Assembly: GCA_946221825.1 (NCBI GenBank)
Contig: CAMINA010000053.1
Coordinates: 1-8,182 of the forward strand
Length of the DNA: 8,182 nt
Reading direction: 5' to 3'
Origin: an uncultured Nesterenkonia sp.
Lineage (GTDB): Bacteria > Actinomycetota > Actinomycetes > Actinomycetales > Micrococcaceae
Every line of letters begins with the position of its first letter. Position 1 is the stretch's first letter. This document shows positions 1 to 5,350 of this stretch, in pieces. Under the pieces are notes generated by a model, which saw nothing but the letters and a program-made list of their open reading frames with translations, was not told the origin of the DNA and did no database searches. The translations under genes were made by a program, and so were the position numbers.

Positions 1-59
1 GCGTCCTGGCCGACCAGCTCGTCGAAGACCGAGGTCGGCGTCGTCTCTGTCTCAGTCAT
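1..59 (-). CDS. holB: DNA polymerase III delta' subunit, N-terminal fragment (edge-truncated)
   Basis: Only the first 19 codons are in the window; the rest continues beyond position 1. The peptide begins MTETETTPTS and runs into VFDELVGQD, the usual opening of clamp-loader delta'/gamma AAA+ subunits (family knowledge), which load the sliding clamp during replication. The ATG at 59-57 lies inside the end of tmk: the two genes share ATGACTGA (8 nt), so translation is probably coupled. The tmk-holB order is common in Actinobacteria and supports the call. The P-loop and later motifs are outside the window, so the identification rests on a short N-terminus plus context. Confidence 0.75.
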   Translation of the reverse strand, partial: MTETETTPTSVFDELVGQD

Positions 60-693
60 GCAGCAGCTCCTCTGTGCGGGCACGGATCTGGGCCTGCACG
101 GTCTGGGGGTCCTGAGCGGCGTCGACCACCAGGTAGCGGTGGGGCTCGGCAGCGGCACGGTCCAGGAAGGCTGAACGCAGCCGGGCATGGAACTCCTCCC
201 CGGCGGATTCCATCCGGTCGGCCCGGCCGTCGCCGCGGGAGGCCATGCGCTCACGGGCCACCGCCGGATCCAGGTCCAGCACGATGGTCAGGTCCGGCTG
301 GAGACCTCCGATGGCCCATTCGTTGACCTGAGCCACGGCCTCGGTGCCGAGTTCTCGGCCCAGACCCTGATACGCCACGGAGGAGTCCACGTAGCGGTCG
401 GTGAGCACCCAGGTGCCGGCGGCCAGGGCCGGCTCTATGCGCTGGACCACATGGGCTGCGCGGGAGGCGGCGAAGAGCAGCGCCTCAGTCCGCGGGTCGA
501 TCTCACCCTGGCCGTGCTCCAGCAGCAGCGAGCGGATCTTCTCTCCGACAGGGGTGCCGCCAGGCTCACGGGTGCGGTCGCAGGAGAGTCCCCGCTCGGT
601 CAGCCAGGCTTCGAGCAGGTCGATCTGAGTGGTCTTTCCTGCGCCGTCCCCGCCTTCGACGGCGAGGAAGAGTCCCCGTGGTGTCTCGTTCAC
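52..693 (-). CDS. tmk: Thymidylate kinase (dTMP kinase)
   Basis: Phosphorylates dTMP to dTDP with ATP in the cytoplasm, an essential step of dTTP synthesis. Numbered from the GTG at 693-691 (213 aa, a normal family length), the P-loop GGDGAGKTT is at residues 14-22, the REPGG nucleotide-binding motif at 42-46, and DRYVDSSVAYQG begins at 99. A lid segment containing RGDGRADRMES follows in the C-terminal third. An in-frame ATG at 771 would add 26 residues but lies inside a strong hairpin and extends past the normal N-terminus, so I prefer GTG 693. No classical ribosome-binding site is obvious. Instead TAGGCT sits 7 nt before the GTG, suggesting a leaderless transcript. The 3' end overlaps holB by 8 nt, so the two form an operon. 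Confidence 0.95.
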   Translation of the reverse strand: MNETPRGLFLAVEGGDGAGKTTQIDLLEAWLTERGLSCDRTREPGGTPVGEKIRSLLLEHGQGEIDPRTEALLFAASRAAHVVQRIEPALAAGTWVLTDRYVDSSVAYQGLGRELGTEAVAQVNEWAIGGLQPDLTIVLDLDPAVARERMASRGDGRADRMESAGEEFHARLRSAFLDRAAAEPHRYLVVDAAQDPQTVQAQIRARTEELLHD

Positions 694-700
694 GGAGACC

Positions 701-706
701 AGCCTA
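701..706 (-). promoter_or_regulatory. Putative -10 box of a leaderless tmk promoter
   Basis: On the minus strand TAGGCT (fits TANNNT) ends 7 nt before the tmk GTG at 693, placing the expected transcription start at or next to the start codon. No convincing -35 box is seen. The same arrangement recurs at three other genes in this window, which strengthens an otherwise weak match. Confidence 0.45.
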
Positions 707-724
707 CCCACCTGCACCGACCTG

Positions 725-748
725 GTCCGGGGGCCCGACCCGCCGGAC
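725..748 (-). terminator. Second hairpin downstream of gpmA, upstream of tmk
   Basis: GTCCGG (725-730) pairs with CCGGAC (743-748) and GGG (731-733) with CCC (739-741). This gives 9 GC-rich base pairs with one bulged G and a 5-nt loop. Read on the minus strand it follows the 754-801 hairpin. No T-run follows, so a role as intrinsic terminator or as a structure in front of the tmk promoter is inferred, not shown. Confidence 0.45.
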
Positions 749-753
749 AGACA

Positions 754-801
754 GAAGCTGCAGGACCGCACCCGTCACAGACGGGCAGATCCTGCAGCTT
801 C
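754..801 (-). terminator. Long two-part hairpin after gpmA
   Basis: GAAGCTGCAGGA (754-765) and TCCTGCAGCTTC (790-801) are perfect 12-bp inverted repeats. Inside them CCCGTC (771-776) and GACGGG (780-785) pair around a 3-nt loop, so one structure carries 18 base pairs interrupted by an internal loop. It starts about 25 nt past the gpmA stop and lies before tmk, which fits a transcription terminator for gpmA. A T-rich tail is lacking, as is frequent in high-GC actinobacteria. Confidence 0.6.
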
Positions 802-826
802 GGCACAGTGGGCGGTGTGCCCGGCC

Positions 827-1573
827 TTACTTCTTGCCCTGGTTGGCCACAGCCTCGATGGCGTCTGCGGCGGCCTCCGGGTCCAGATAGGTCCCACCGG
901 TGGTGACCGGCGCGAAGTTCTCATCCAGCTCGTAGTGCAGCGGGATGCCGGTGGGGATGTTCACCCCGGCGATGTCCTCGTCGCTGATGCCGTCCAGGTA
1001 CTTCACCAGTGCACGCAGCGAGTTGCCGTGGGCGGCCAGCAGGACGGTCTTGCCGGACTTCAGGTCCGGGATGACTTCGGCCTCCCAGTAGGGCAGGAAG
1101 CGCTCGACGACGTCCTTGAGGCACTCGGTCTTCGGCGCCGAGTCGCCGAGGTCTGCATAGCGGGGGTCACCTGCCTGGGAGAACTCGTCATCGGCGTCGA
1201 TCTCCGGGGGCGGGGTGTCGTAGGAGCGGCGCCAGATCATGAACTGGTCGTCTCCGTAGGTCTCGCGGATCTGGGTCTTGTCCTTGCCCTGCAGTGCGCC
1301 GTAGTGGCGCTCGTTGAGGCGCCAGTTGCGCTTGACCGGGATCCAGAGGCGGTCGGCGGTCTCCAGGGCCAGGTGCGAGGTGGTGATCGCACGCTGCAGC
1401 AGAGAGGTGTGGACGACGTCGGGAAGCAGCCCGTTCTCCTTGAGCAGCTCGCCTCCGCGGGCGGCCTCGGCCCGGCCCTTCTCGGTCAGCTGGACATCGA
1501 CCCAGCCGGTGAACAGGTTCTTCTCGTTCCAGTCGCTCTGTCCGTGGCGGAGCAGGATCAGGTTGTATGCCAT
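827..1573 (-). CDS. gpmA: 2,3-bisphosphoglycerate-dependent phosphoglycerate mutase
   Basis: Interconverts 3- and 2-phosphoglycerate in glycolysis and gluconeogenesis through a phosphohistidine enzyme. The 248-residue product has the family's normal length. Visible motifs are LLRHGQSDWN with phospho-acceptor His10, NLFTGWVDV at about 19-27, ERHYG with acid/base Glu88, the MIWRRSYDTPPP block near 112-123, and AHGNSLRALVKYL with the second catalytic His182. It starts at ATG 1573; the minus strand has AAGGGA upstream with a somewhat long spacer. It lies 40 nt downstream of the DUF2516 gene on the same strand, so the two are probably co-transcribed. A large hairpin follows the TAA stop. Confidence 0.97.
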   Translation of the reverse strand: MAYNLILLRHGQSDWNEKNLFTGWVDVQLTEKGRAEAARGGELLKENGLLPDVVHTSLLQRAITTSHLALETADRLWIPVKRNWRLNERHYGALQGKDKTQIRETYGDDQFMIWRRSYDTPPPEIDADDEFSQAGDPRYADLGDSAPKTECLKDVVERFLPYWEAEVIPDLKSGKTVLLAAHGNSLRALVKYLDGISDEDIAGVNIPTGIPLHYELDENFAPVTTGGTYLDPEAAADAIEAVANQGKK

Positions 1574-1613
1574 CAGTGGTGGGGTCCCTTCGAGACGTGT
1601 GCAGGGTGAGAGG

Positions 1614-1916
1614 TCAGCCGGAGACTTCAGGGTCGACGTCGGCGAGGTAGACCGAGGCCATGCAGGCGCCGATCACCGGGAAGAGGAAGCCGAAGGGGCC
1701 TCCGATCATGCCGAAGAACGACAGTGCTACGGCACCTCCGGTCATCGCCATCCAGAACCCTTTGGTCCGTTTGAATGCAGCTTCGAAGCGCTGCGCGTTC
1801 TTCGGCAGGCATTTGATCAGCGCCACCACCGAGAGTGCGAGGCAGCCGAGGCCGAAAGCCAGGAAGAGCCAGCCTTCGGCGATCGCGACGAAATGCCAGA
1901 TGGGCGAGGAAGTCAT
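1614..1916 (-). CDS. DUF2516 family small membrane protein
   Basis: A 100-residue protein of unknown function. A first hydrophobic helix covers roughly residues 9-36 (GWLFLAFGLGCLALSVVAL). A basic loop with AAFKRTKGFW follows at about 46-55. Further hydrophobic segments cover roughly 55-73 and 74-91, and the tail is SVYLADVDPE. The loop, the Lys-x-x-Trp-like turn and the YLxDV ending match what I remember of the actinobacterial DUF2516 family, which has no established function. The ATG is at 1916, only 9 nt after the stop of the PLP-enzyme gene. TAGCAT ends 6 nt before the ATG and its TAG is that gene's stop codon, so a leaderless promoter may overlap the upstream gene's end. Co-transcription with gpmA is likely. 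Confidence 0.8.
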   Translation of the reverse strand: MTSSPIWHFVAIAEGWLFLAFGLGCLALSVVALIKCLPKNAQRFEAAFKRTKGFWMAMTGGAVALSFFGMIGGPFGFLFPVIGACMASVYLADVDPEVSG

Positions 1917-1922
1917 ATGTAG

Positions 1923-1928
1923 ATGCTA
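1923..1928 (-). promoter_or_regulatory. Putative -10 box of the DUF2516 gene, overlapping a stop codon
   Basis: On the minus strand TAGCAT (TANNNT) ends 6 nt before the ATG at 1916. Its first three bases are the TAG stop of the upstream PLP-enzyme gene. A strong ribosome-binding site is absent. A leaderless start is inferred from the spacing. Confidence 0.4.
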
Positions 1929-3188
1929 TCCGTTCTCGCGGAGGATGTCGGCGGCTGTGCGCAGCGCGCCGAGCAGGTCGTCGAAGAGGTCCTCGGCGTC
2001 CTCGATCCCCACGGAGAGTCGGATCAGCCCGTCAGGCACGCTCTCGGGTTCGGCAAGGTGGCGACGACGCCGCTCCGCCAGTGACTCGACGCCGCCCAGG
2101 CTGGTGGCGGGGGTCCACAGGCGCAGGTTCTCCAGCACGGCGTCGGCGGCCTGTCTGCTGCCGGTGTCGAGGGTGACGATGGCGCCGAATCCGCCCAGCT
2201 GCGCCGAGGCGCGCGCATGCTGGGGATGGCTGGGCAGACCTGGGTAGGAGACTGAGCGCAGCGGCAGCGTGGCCTCAGAGGTCAGGGCCTCCAGCCGTCG
2301 GGCCAGGTCGCCGGCGTTCTTCTCGGCGGCATCCAGGCGGATGGCTAGGGTGCGGGCCCCGCGCAGTGCCAGGAAGACCTCCATCGGTCCGGGGATGGTG
2401 CCGTGGAGGTTCCGGTGGGCGTGCAGGCGTCGGTGCAGGTCCGGATCTGAGGTGACGGCCGCGCCCATGATGACGTCCGAGTGGCCGGAGAGGAATTTGG
2501 TCACCGAGTGGACCACGATGTCGGCGCCGTGCTCAAGCGGGCGCTGGCGCAGCGGGGTGGCGAACGTGTTGTCCACGGCGGTGAGGATGCCGTGGCGCCG
2601 GGCCTCGGCGGTCAGGGCGGGGAGGTCGGCGACTTCGAGCATCGGATTGGTGGGGGACTCGATCCAGAGCAGGACCTCCGCCTCCTGACCGCGGGCCAGC
2701 GAGGCGACCTCATCCAACGTGGCCCTGACCTGGTCGGTCTCGGCGATGTCCACCCGGTGCAGAGTGATCATGCCCTTGTCGGCCATCTGCTGGGCCATCG
2801 TGAAGAAGCCCATATAGGAGTGCGTGGGCAGGATGACGTGGCTGCCCAGGGGCAGCAGGTTCAGCACGGCGGAGATGGCCGAGAGCCCGGAGGAGAAGAG
2901 CAGAGCCGGCGGGATGTCCGGGGACTGCGGGGCTTCGGCGGTGGAGCCGCTGCCGCTGGGCGACGAGCGGGTGCCGGCCTCGAGTCCGGCGATGAGTTCT
3001 TCCAACGGCTTGAAGGAGGGGATGCCTTCGCGCGCGTAGACCTGCGGCTGCTCCACGCTGGGGCGGTAGGTGTAGGTGGAGGTGAAGTCCACCGGCGGGT
3101 TCACCGGGGAGTTGGGCTCATGGGGCCGACCGGCGGAGACGACGAAGGTCCGCTCAGTCGGCCGGTGGTGCTGGTTCTCGCTGCTCAC
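1926..3188 (-). CDS. Cystathionine gamma-synthase/gamma-lyase family PLP enzyme
   Basis: A fold-type I, PLP-dependent Cys/Met-metabolism enzyme of the trans-sulfuration family, cytoplasmic and usually tetrameric. From the GTG at 3188 it is 420 aa. Tyr51-x-Arg53 (VYAREG) is the phosphate-binding pair donated by the neighbouring subunit. FSSGLSAIS is at 98-106, Tyr125 lies in the ring-stacking region, and DNTFATP carries Asp206. HSVTKFLSGHSD holds the PLP-binding Lys231, and LIRLSVGIED is the C-terminal carboxylate-binding block. Residues 72-94 are a Gly/Ser/Pro-rich insertion not found in the standard enzymes. An open frame continues 81 codons upstream to 3431, but it has no family similarity and crosses the 3241-3300 repeat, so I reject it. 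The synthase versus lyase choice cannot be made from the motifs seen. It stands between a nuclease-like gene and DUF2516-gpmA with no functional link to phosphate. Confidence 0.9.
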   Translation of the reverse strand: MSSENQHHRPTERTFVVSAGRPHEPNSPVNPPVDFTSTYTYRPSVEQPQVYAREGIPSFKPLEELIAGLEAGTRSSPSGSGSTAEAPQSPDIPPALLFSSGLSAISAVLNLLPLGSHVILPTHSYMGFFTMAQQMADKGMITLHRVDIAETDQVRATLDEVASLARGQEAEVLLWIESPTNPMLEVADLPALTAEARRHGILTAVDNTFATPLRQRPLEHGADIVVHSVTKFLSGHSDVIMGAAVTSDPDLHRRLHAHRNLHGTIPGPMEVFLALRGARTLAIRLDAAEKNAGDLARRLEALTSEATLPLRSVSYPGLPSHPQHARASAQLGGFGAIVTLDTGSRQAADAVLENLRLWTPATSLGGVESLAERRRRHLAEPESVPDGLIRLSVGIEDAEDLFDDLLGALRTAADILRENG

Positions 3189-3194
3189 TCTGCC

Positions 3195-3200
3195 ACCGTA
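3195..3200 (-). promoter_or_regulatory. Putative -10 box of the PLP-enzyme gene
   Basis: TACGGT on the minus strand ends 6 nt before the GTG at 3188, the spacing expected for a leaderless transcript. GGTGG in the same stretch could instead act as a ribosome-binding site, so the reading is ambiguous. The remaining intergenic DNA (3201-3240) shows nothing else I recognise. Confidence 0.35.
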
Positions 3201-3240
3201 CGGGATTCCCGCCCCTCGTTCCGGCTTAGGTCCCTTCCCA

Positions 3241-3300
3241 GGTGTGTGAAATTCGCGGGAAAGGCCGCTCTCAGGGTTGAGTTCCCGAGAATTCAACACA
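3241..3300. repeat. 60-bp palindromic repeat, left copy
   Basis: Matches 4405-4464 in the same orientation without gaps at 46 of 60 positions; the last 34 bp match at 29 of 34. The unit is an imperfect palindrome: TGTGTGAAATTCGCGGGAA (3243-3261) faces TTCCCGAGAATTCAACACA (3282-3300), with a small inner stem CTCA/TGAG in the loop. It begins 13 nt past the stop of the nuclease-like gene. It could be a terminator-like structure, a protein-binding site, or the end of a mobile unit. Confidence 0.85.
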
Positions 3301-3305
3301 TCTGC
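3290..3305. repeat. 16-bp terminal inverted repeat, left
   Basis: AATTCAACACATCTGC is the exact reverse complement of 4402-4417. Together they frame the nuclease-like gene. The match reaches 5-6 bp beyond the 60-bp repeat toward the gene, so palindromy of the repeat alone does not fully explain it. Confidence 0.7.
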
Positions 3306-3313
3306 CGAGTGAC

Positions 3314-4273
3314 TCAGCGGCTCAGGAGGGTCTTCAGCCGTCGGATCAGCGTCCGAAAGCCGTCTCGGAGGTCCACCCGGTTGACCAAGACCACTGTCCA
3401 GCCCTGTGCCTCGAAGTGAGCGTTCCGCCATTGGTCTTCCGCTTGCTGCTCAGGATTGAAGTGATGCTCACCCTCATACTGGATGACGATCTTCTCCTGA
3501 CGGTATCCGGCGTCGCCAGCCGGGGAGTGAGGGTCATGCGGATCAGTTCTGATCTGCAGCTCCGGTTCGGGCAGGCCCGCGCCGATGATCATCAGTCTCA
3601 TCAGGGTCTCCGGCGGAGAGTCTGAACCCACGCGGATCTGGGACAGCGCCTCACGTGCCCGGCCGACGCCACGCCGACCTCTGAGGCTCGCCACCGTCCG
3701 GTGCAGCCGTTCCATCGAGGTCCATGGCTCAGTTCGGCCCTCGAAACGACGGTAGGGCTGCCGCACGAGTTGGTCACCGATGATCACTTGGTCGGTCAGT
3801 GATACGCAGGACGACAGTTCGACGAGCAGCCGCTCCGGCGAAGACCTCCGGACGCCGCGTATCTCTCGTAAATCCTCGGGGAGGCGTCGTGCTCGGTGAA
3901 GTGTCAGCTGCACGTCCAGGACCGGCGAGCTGCGGTGGTGCAGGGCGGTGAGATGGACTCTGCTGGAGGAAGGGCCCGGGATGGTGAGGCCATAGAGTCG
4001 TGCCGCTGTGGTGTGGCTGGCCCAGAGTGAGGGGCTCTTCATGCAGAGCGCCCTCATCATCTCTTCGAGGTCATGCTCGCTGAGTTTCGCGGGTCCTGTG
4101 CGGGAACTCGGGTGAGGGTCGGTACCCGGATCCTCGTGGCGGTAGACCCCTGCGCAGACTCGGACGATGTCGCGAGCTCTCAGTCTGTGGTCGGGAACGC
4201 CGAAAGCGATGGCGTCGGATCGCGTGAATGTTCTGCCTTGAAGCTGCGGAGGCAGAGGGGCCGGAGTTCGCAT
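3314..4273 (-). CDS. Solitary AbiEi-like / DUF559 (Vsr-like nuclease fold) protein
   Basis: From the ATG at 4273 it is 319 aa. Residues about 12-48 (FTRSDAIAFGVPDHRLRA to GVYRHE) resemble the winged-helix 'AbiEi antitoxin' N-terminal domain common in actinobacterial proteins of this type. The C-terminal domain resembles DUF559/Vsr-like PD-(D/E)XK endonucleases: SPPETLMRLMIIGAGLPEPE, then Asp254, QYEGEHHF at 265-272 (Glu267, His270, His271), Asp280, Arg283 and GWTVVLVNR. Gln265 stands where many relatives have Glu. No AbiEii-type toxin partner is next to it. GC is visibly lower than in neighbours (32/60 at 3421-3480 against 45/60 at 2521-2580), with many A/T-ending codons. An in-frame ATG at 4384 would add 37 residues; neither start has a good ribosome-binding site. 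Cellular role unknown; defence, TA-like regulation or self-propagation are guesses. Confidence 0.8.
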   Translation of the reverse strand: MRTPAPLPPQLQGRTFTRSDAIAFGVPDHRLRARDIVRVCAGVYRHEDPGTDPHPSSRTGPAKLSEHDLEEMMRALCMKSPSLWASHTTAARLYGLTIPGPSSSRVHLTALHHRSSPVLDVQLTLHRARRLPEDLREIRGVRRSSPERLLVELSSCVSLTDQVIIGDQLVRQPYRRFEGRTEPWTSMERLHRTVASLRGRRGVGRAREALSQIRVGSDSPPETLMRLMIIGAGLPEPELQIRTDPHDPHSPAGDAGYRQEKIVIQYEGEHHFNPEQQAEDQWRNAHFEAQGWTVVLVNRVDLRDGFRTLIRRLKTLLSR

Positions 4274-4404
4274 GAGGCCATCGTGGAGCCTCGTCGTGTG
4301 GCGCGGAGGCTGAGCACCTCCAGCGGGGGAGAGCCGGTCGTGTCGGCGTCGGACGAGGGCCGGGTGTGGAGGAAACGAGAGCATCGTGCACGCCAGCCGC
4401 CGCA
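4274..4404 (-). other. Leader or alternative N-terminus of the nuclease-like gene
   Basis: These 131 nt lie between the preferred ATG and the right 60-bp repeat. The frame stays open to an ATG at 4384, but the encoded 37 residues (rich in Pro, Arg and His) look like non-coding high-GC translation. Otherwise nothing recognisable is seen. A weak candidate promoter lies inside the right repeat on the minus strand: TCGACT at 4444-4439, an 18-nt spacer, then CACAAT at 4420-4415. It is not conserved in the left copy. Confidence 0.3.
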
Positions 4405-4417
4405 GATGTGTTGAATT
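4402..4417. repeat. 16-bp terminal inverted repeat, right
   Basis: GCAGATGTGTTGAATT is the exact reverse complement of 3290-3305. The similarity fades outward (GGAA is still shared) and stops abruptly toward the gene. Confidence 0.7.
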
Positions 4418-4464
4418 GTGTGGAATGACCGTTCTCAGAGTCGAGTTCCCGAGGTTTCAACACA
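4405..4464. repeat. 60-bp palindromic repeat, right copy
   Basis: Same orientation as 3241-3300, 46 of 60 identical. TGTGTTGAA (4407-4415) and TTCAACACA (4456-4464) are perfect 9-bp inverted repeats at its ends, with GGAA/TTCC matching further in. It sits 33 nt past the phoU stop and upstream of the nuclease-like gene. Confidence 0.85.
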
Positions 4465-4467
4465 CCG

Positions 4468-4485
4468 GGCGCCGACAGCGGCGCC
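4468..4485 (-). terminator. Short GC hairpin after phoU
   Basis: GGCGCCG (4468-4474) and CGGCGCC (4479-4485) form a 7-bp all-GC stem with loop ACAG, 12 nt past the phoU stop. No T-run follows. Its position fits a phoU terminator. Confidence 0.5.
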
Positions 4486-4497
4486 AGCGCACCGCCC

Positions 4498-5154
4498 TCA
4501 CTCGCTGTAGCGGGAGTCCCACTCGCCCGTGATCAGGTACTCGACCTTCTTCGCGACGGCGACGCCGTGGTCCCCGAAACGCTCGAAGAAGCGGCTGGTC
4601 AGTACACAGTCGGCAGTGGTGGCAGCCGAGACGTCCCACTCATCGGTGGCGATGACGGTGAAGATCCCGGCGTGCAGCTCGTTGATCTGCTCGTTGAGCG
4701 CGGTGATCTCCTGCACCAGGTCCATCTCACGGGTCTTGAGCAGCTCGGTGACGCGGTCGGCCACAGCGAAGGAGTGCTTGGCCATCTGCTCGTAGGTGGA
4801 GTGGAGCTGAGCCGGGGCGACCTGGTCCGGGTAGCGCAGCCGTACCAGCTGCGCGATGTGCCGGGCCAGGTCGCCCATGCGCTCCAGGGATGTGCTCATT
4901 CGGAGTGCGCCCACGATCATGCGCAGGTCCGAGGCCACCGGTCCCTGGAGTGCGAGCAGGTCGATCGCCTTTTCGTCCAGCTCGACCTGCAGTCTGTCGA
5001 TCTGCGTGTCAGCCGCGATGACTTCCTCAGCCAGCTGCACGTCAGCGCTCTCGAAGGACACATACGCCCGGTCCATGGCAGTGGACACCAAAGAGGAGAT
5101 CTCGATCAGCTGTTCGCCGAGGTTCTGCAGATCTGCTTGGAAGAGCTTGCGCAC
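4498..5154 (-). CDS. phoU: Phosphate signalling complex protein PhoU
   Basis: PhoU links the Pst phosphate transporter to the phosphate sensor kinase and represses the Pho response when phosphate is plentiful; it is cytoplasmic and membrane-associated. From GTG 5154 it is 218 aa, the family norm, starting VRKLFQADL like other actinobacterial PhoU proteins. It is all-helical, with two repeats each carrying a metal-binding (E/D)xxxD signature: LERMGDLARH in the first half and FFERFGDHGVAVAKKVEYL near the C-terminus. The sequence GPVASDLRMIVGALRMS is also typical. GAAAGGA lies about 10 nt upstream of the GTG and supports this start over an ATG at 5217. The divergently placed kinase/regulator pair is its expected signalling partner. 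No pst transporter gene is in the window. Confidence 0.96.
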   Translation of the reverse strand: MRKLFQADLQNLGEQLIEISSLVSTAMDRAYVSFESADVQLAEEVIAADTQIDRLQVELDEKAIDLLALQGPVASDLRMIVGALRMSTSLERMGDLARHIAQLVRLRYPDQVAPAQLHSTYEQMAKHSFAVADRVTELLKTREMDLVQEITALNEQINELHAGIFTVIATDEWDVSAATTADCVLTSRFFERFGDHGVAVAKKVEYLITGEWDSRYSE

Positions 5155-5234
5155 GTGAACGGGGTCCTTTCGTTGAGCATCTTGGGCCGGTGCCCGACAG
5201 ACAAGGGCTGCGCCCATCGGGATAGTCTGCTCTC

Positions 5235-5245
5235 CGCGGGTGAAC
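5235..5245 (-). promoter_or_regulatory. PHO-box-like half-site
   Basis: On the minus strand the 11-mer GTTCACCCGCG fits the actinobacterial PhoP/RegX3 direct-repeat unit, whose core is GTTCACC. It lies 34 bp from the next such unit, close to but not exactly three 11-bp steps. A likely site for the RegX3-like regulator encoded downstream. Confidence 0.55.
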
Positions 5246-5268
5246 GTCTCGGATCACAGCAGTCGACA

Positions 5269-5290
5269 AGCAGGTGAACGTCAGTTGAAC
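5269..5290 (-). promoter_or_regulatory. Tandem PHO-box-like direct repeats
   Basis: On the minus strand two adjacent 11-mers read GTTCAACTGAC and GTTCACCTGCT. On the plus strand TGAAC therefore recurs exactly 11 bp apart (5275 and 5286), one helical turn, as in PhoP/RegX3 operators. The pair lies 48 bp upstream of the proposed senX3 -10 box, a position fitting activation of the kinase-regulator operon, phoU, or both. Confidence 0.6.
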
Positions 5291-5338
5291 GCCTGGCATC
5301 GTGTCGGGCTCAGGGCGACGCGCATCTGACCGCATGCA

Positions 5339-5344
5339 TAAGCT
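5339..5344 (+). promoter_or_regulatory. Putative -10 box of a leaderless senX3 promoter
   Basis: TAAGCT (TANNNT) ends 6 nt before the GTG at 5351, placing the transcription start on the start codon. There is no ribosome-binding site and no good -35 box. A poor -35 fits a promoter that depends on an activator bound at the PHO-like repeats. Confidence 0.5.
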
Positions 5345-5350
5345 GTACGG

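Noticed and set aside
694..771. N-terminal extension of tmk to an ATG at 771
   Set aside because: The extra 26 residues precede the normal start of the family, and the ATG lies in the loop side of a strong hairpin.
187..1922. Long open frames on the plus strand opposite tmk and gpmA (for example 187-906 and 629-1609)
   Set aside because: They are antisense to well-identified genes, have no recognisable domains and show the low-complexity composition of high-GC shadow frames.
3189..3431. 81-codon N-terminal extension of the PLP enzyme to an ATG at 3431
   Set aside because: It overlaps the end of the nuclease-like gene and runs through the 60-bp palindromic repeat. Family similarity begins only after the GTG at 3188.
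3241..4464. Classical insertion sequence
   Set aside because: The enclosed gene lacks any transposase-like DDE or HUH motif; only the repeats suggest mobility.
3241..4464. CRISPR array
   Set aside because: There are only two repeat copies, about 1.1 kb apart, with a gene between them.
4407..4464. Promoter shared by both 60-bp repeats (TTGAA plus a 17-nt spacer on the minus strand)
   Set aside because: The corresponding -10 positions read TGAGAA and TGAGAG, which match the consensus poorly.
5150..5160. Fourth PHO-box-like unit (GTTCACGTGCG on the minus strand)
   Set aside because: It overlaps the phoU start codon, stands alone, and part of it is fixed by coding sequence, so a chance match is likely.
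5155..5217. PhoU start at the ATG at 5217
   Set aside because: The family N-terminus (RKxFQ) begins at GTG 5154, which has GAAAGGA at a good distance.
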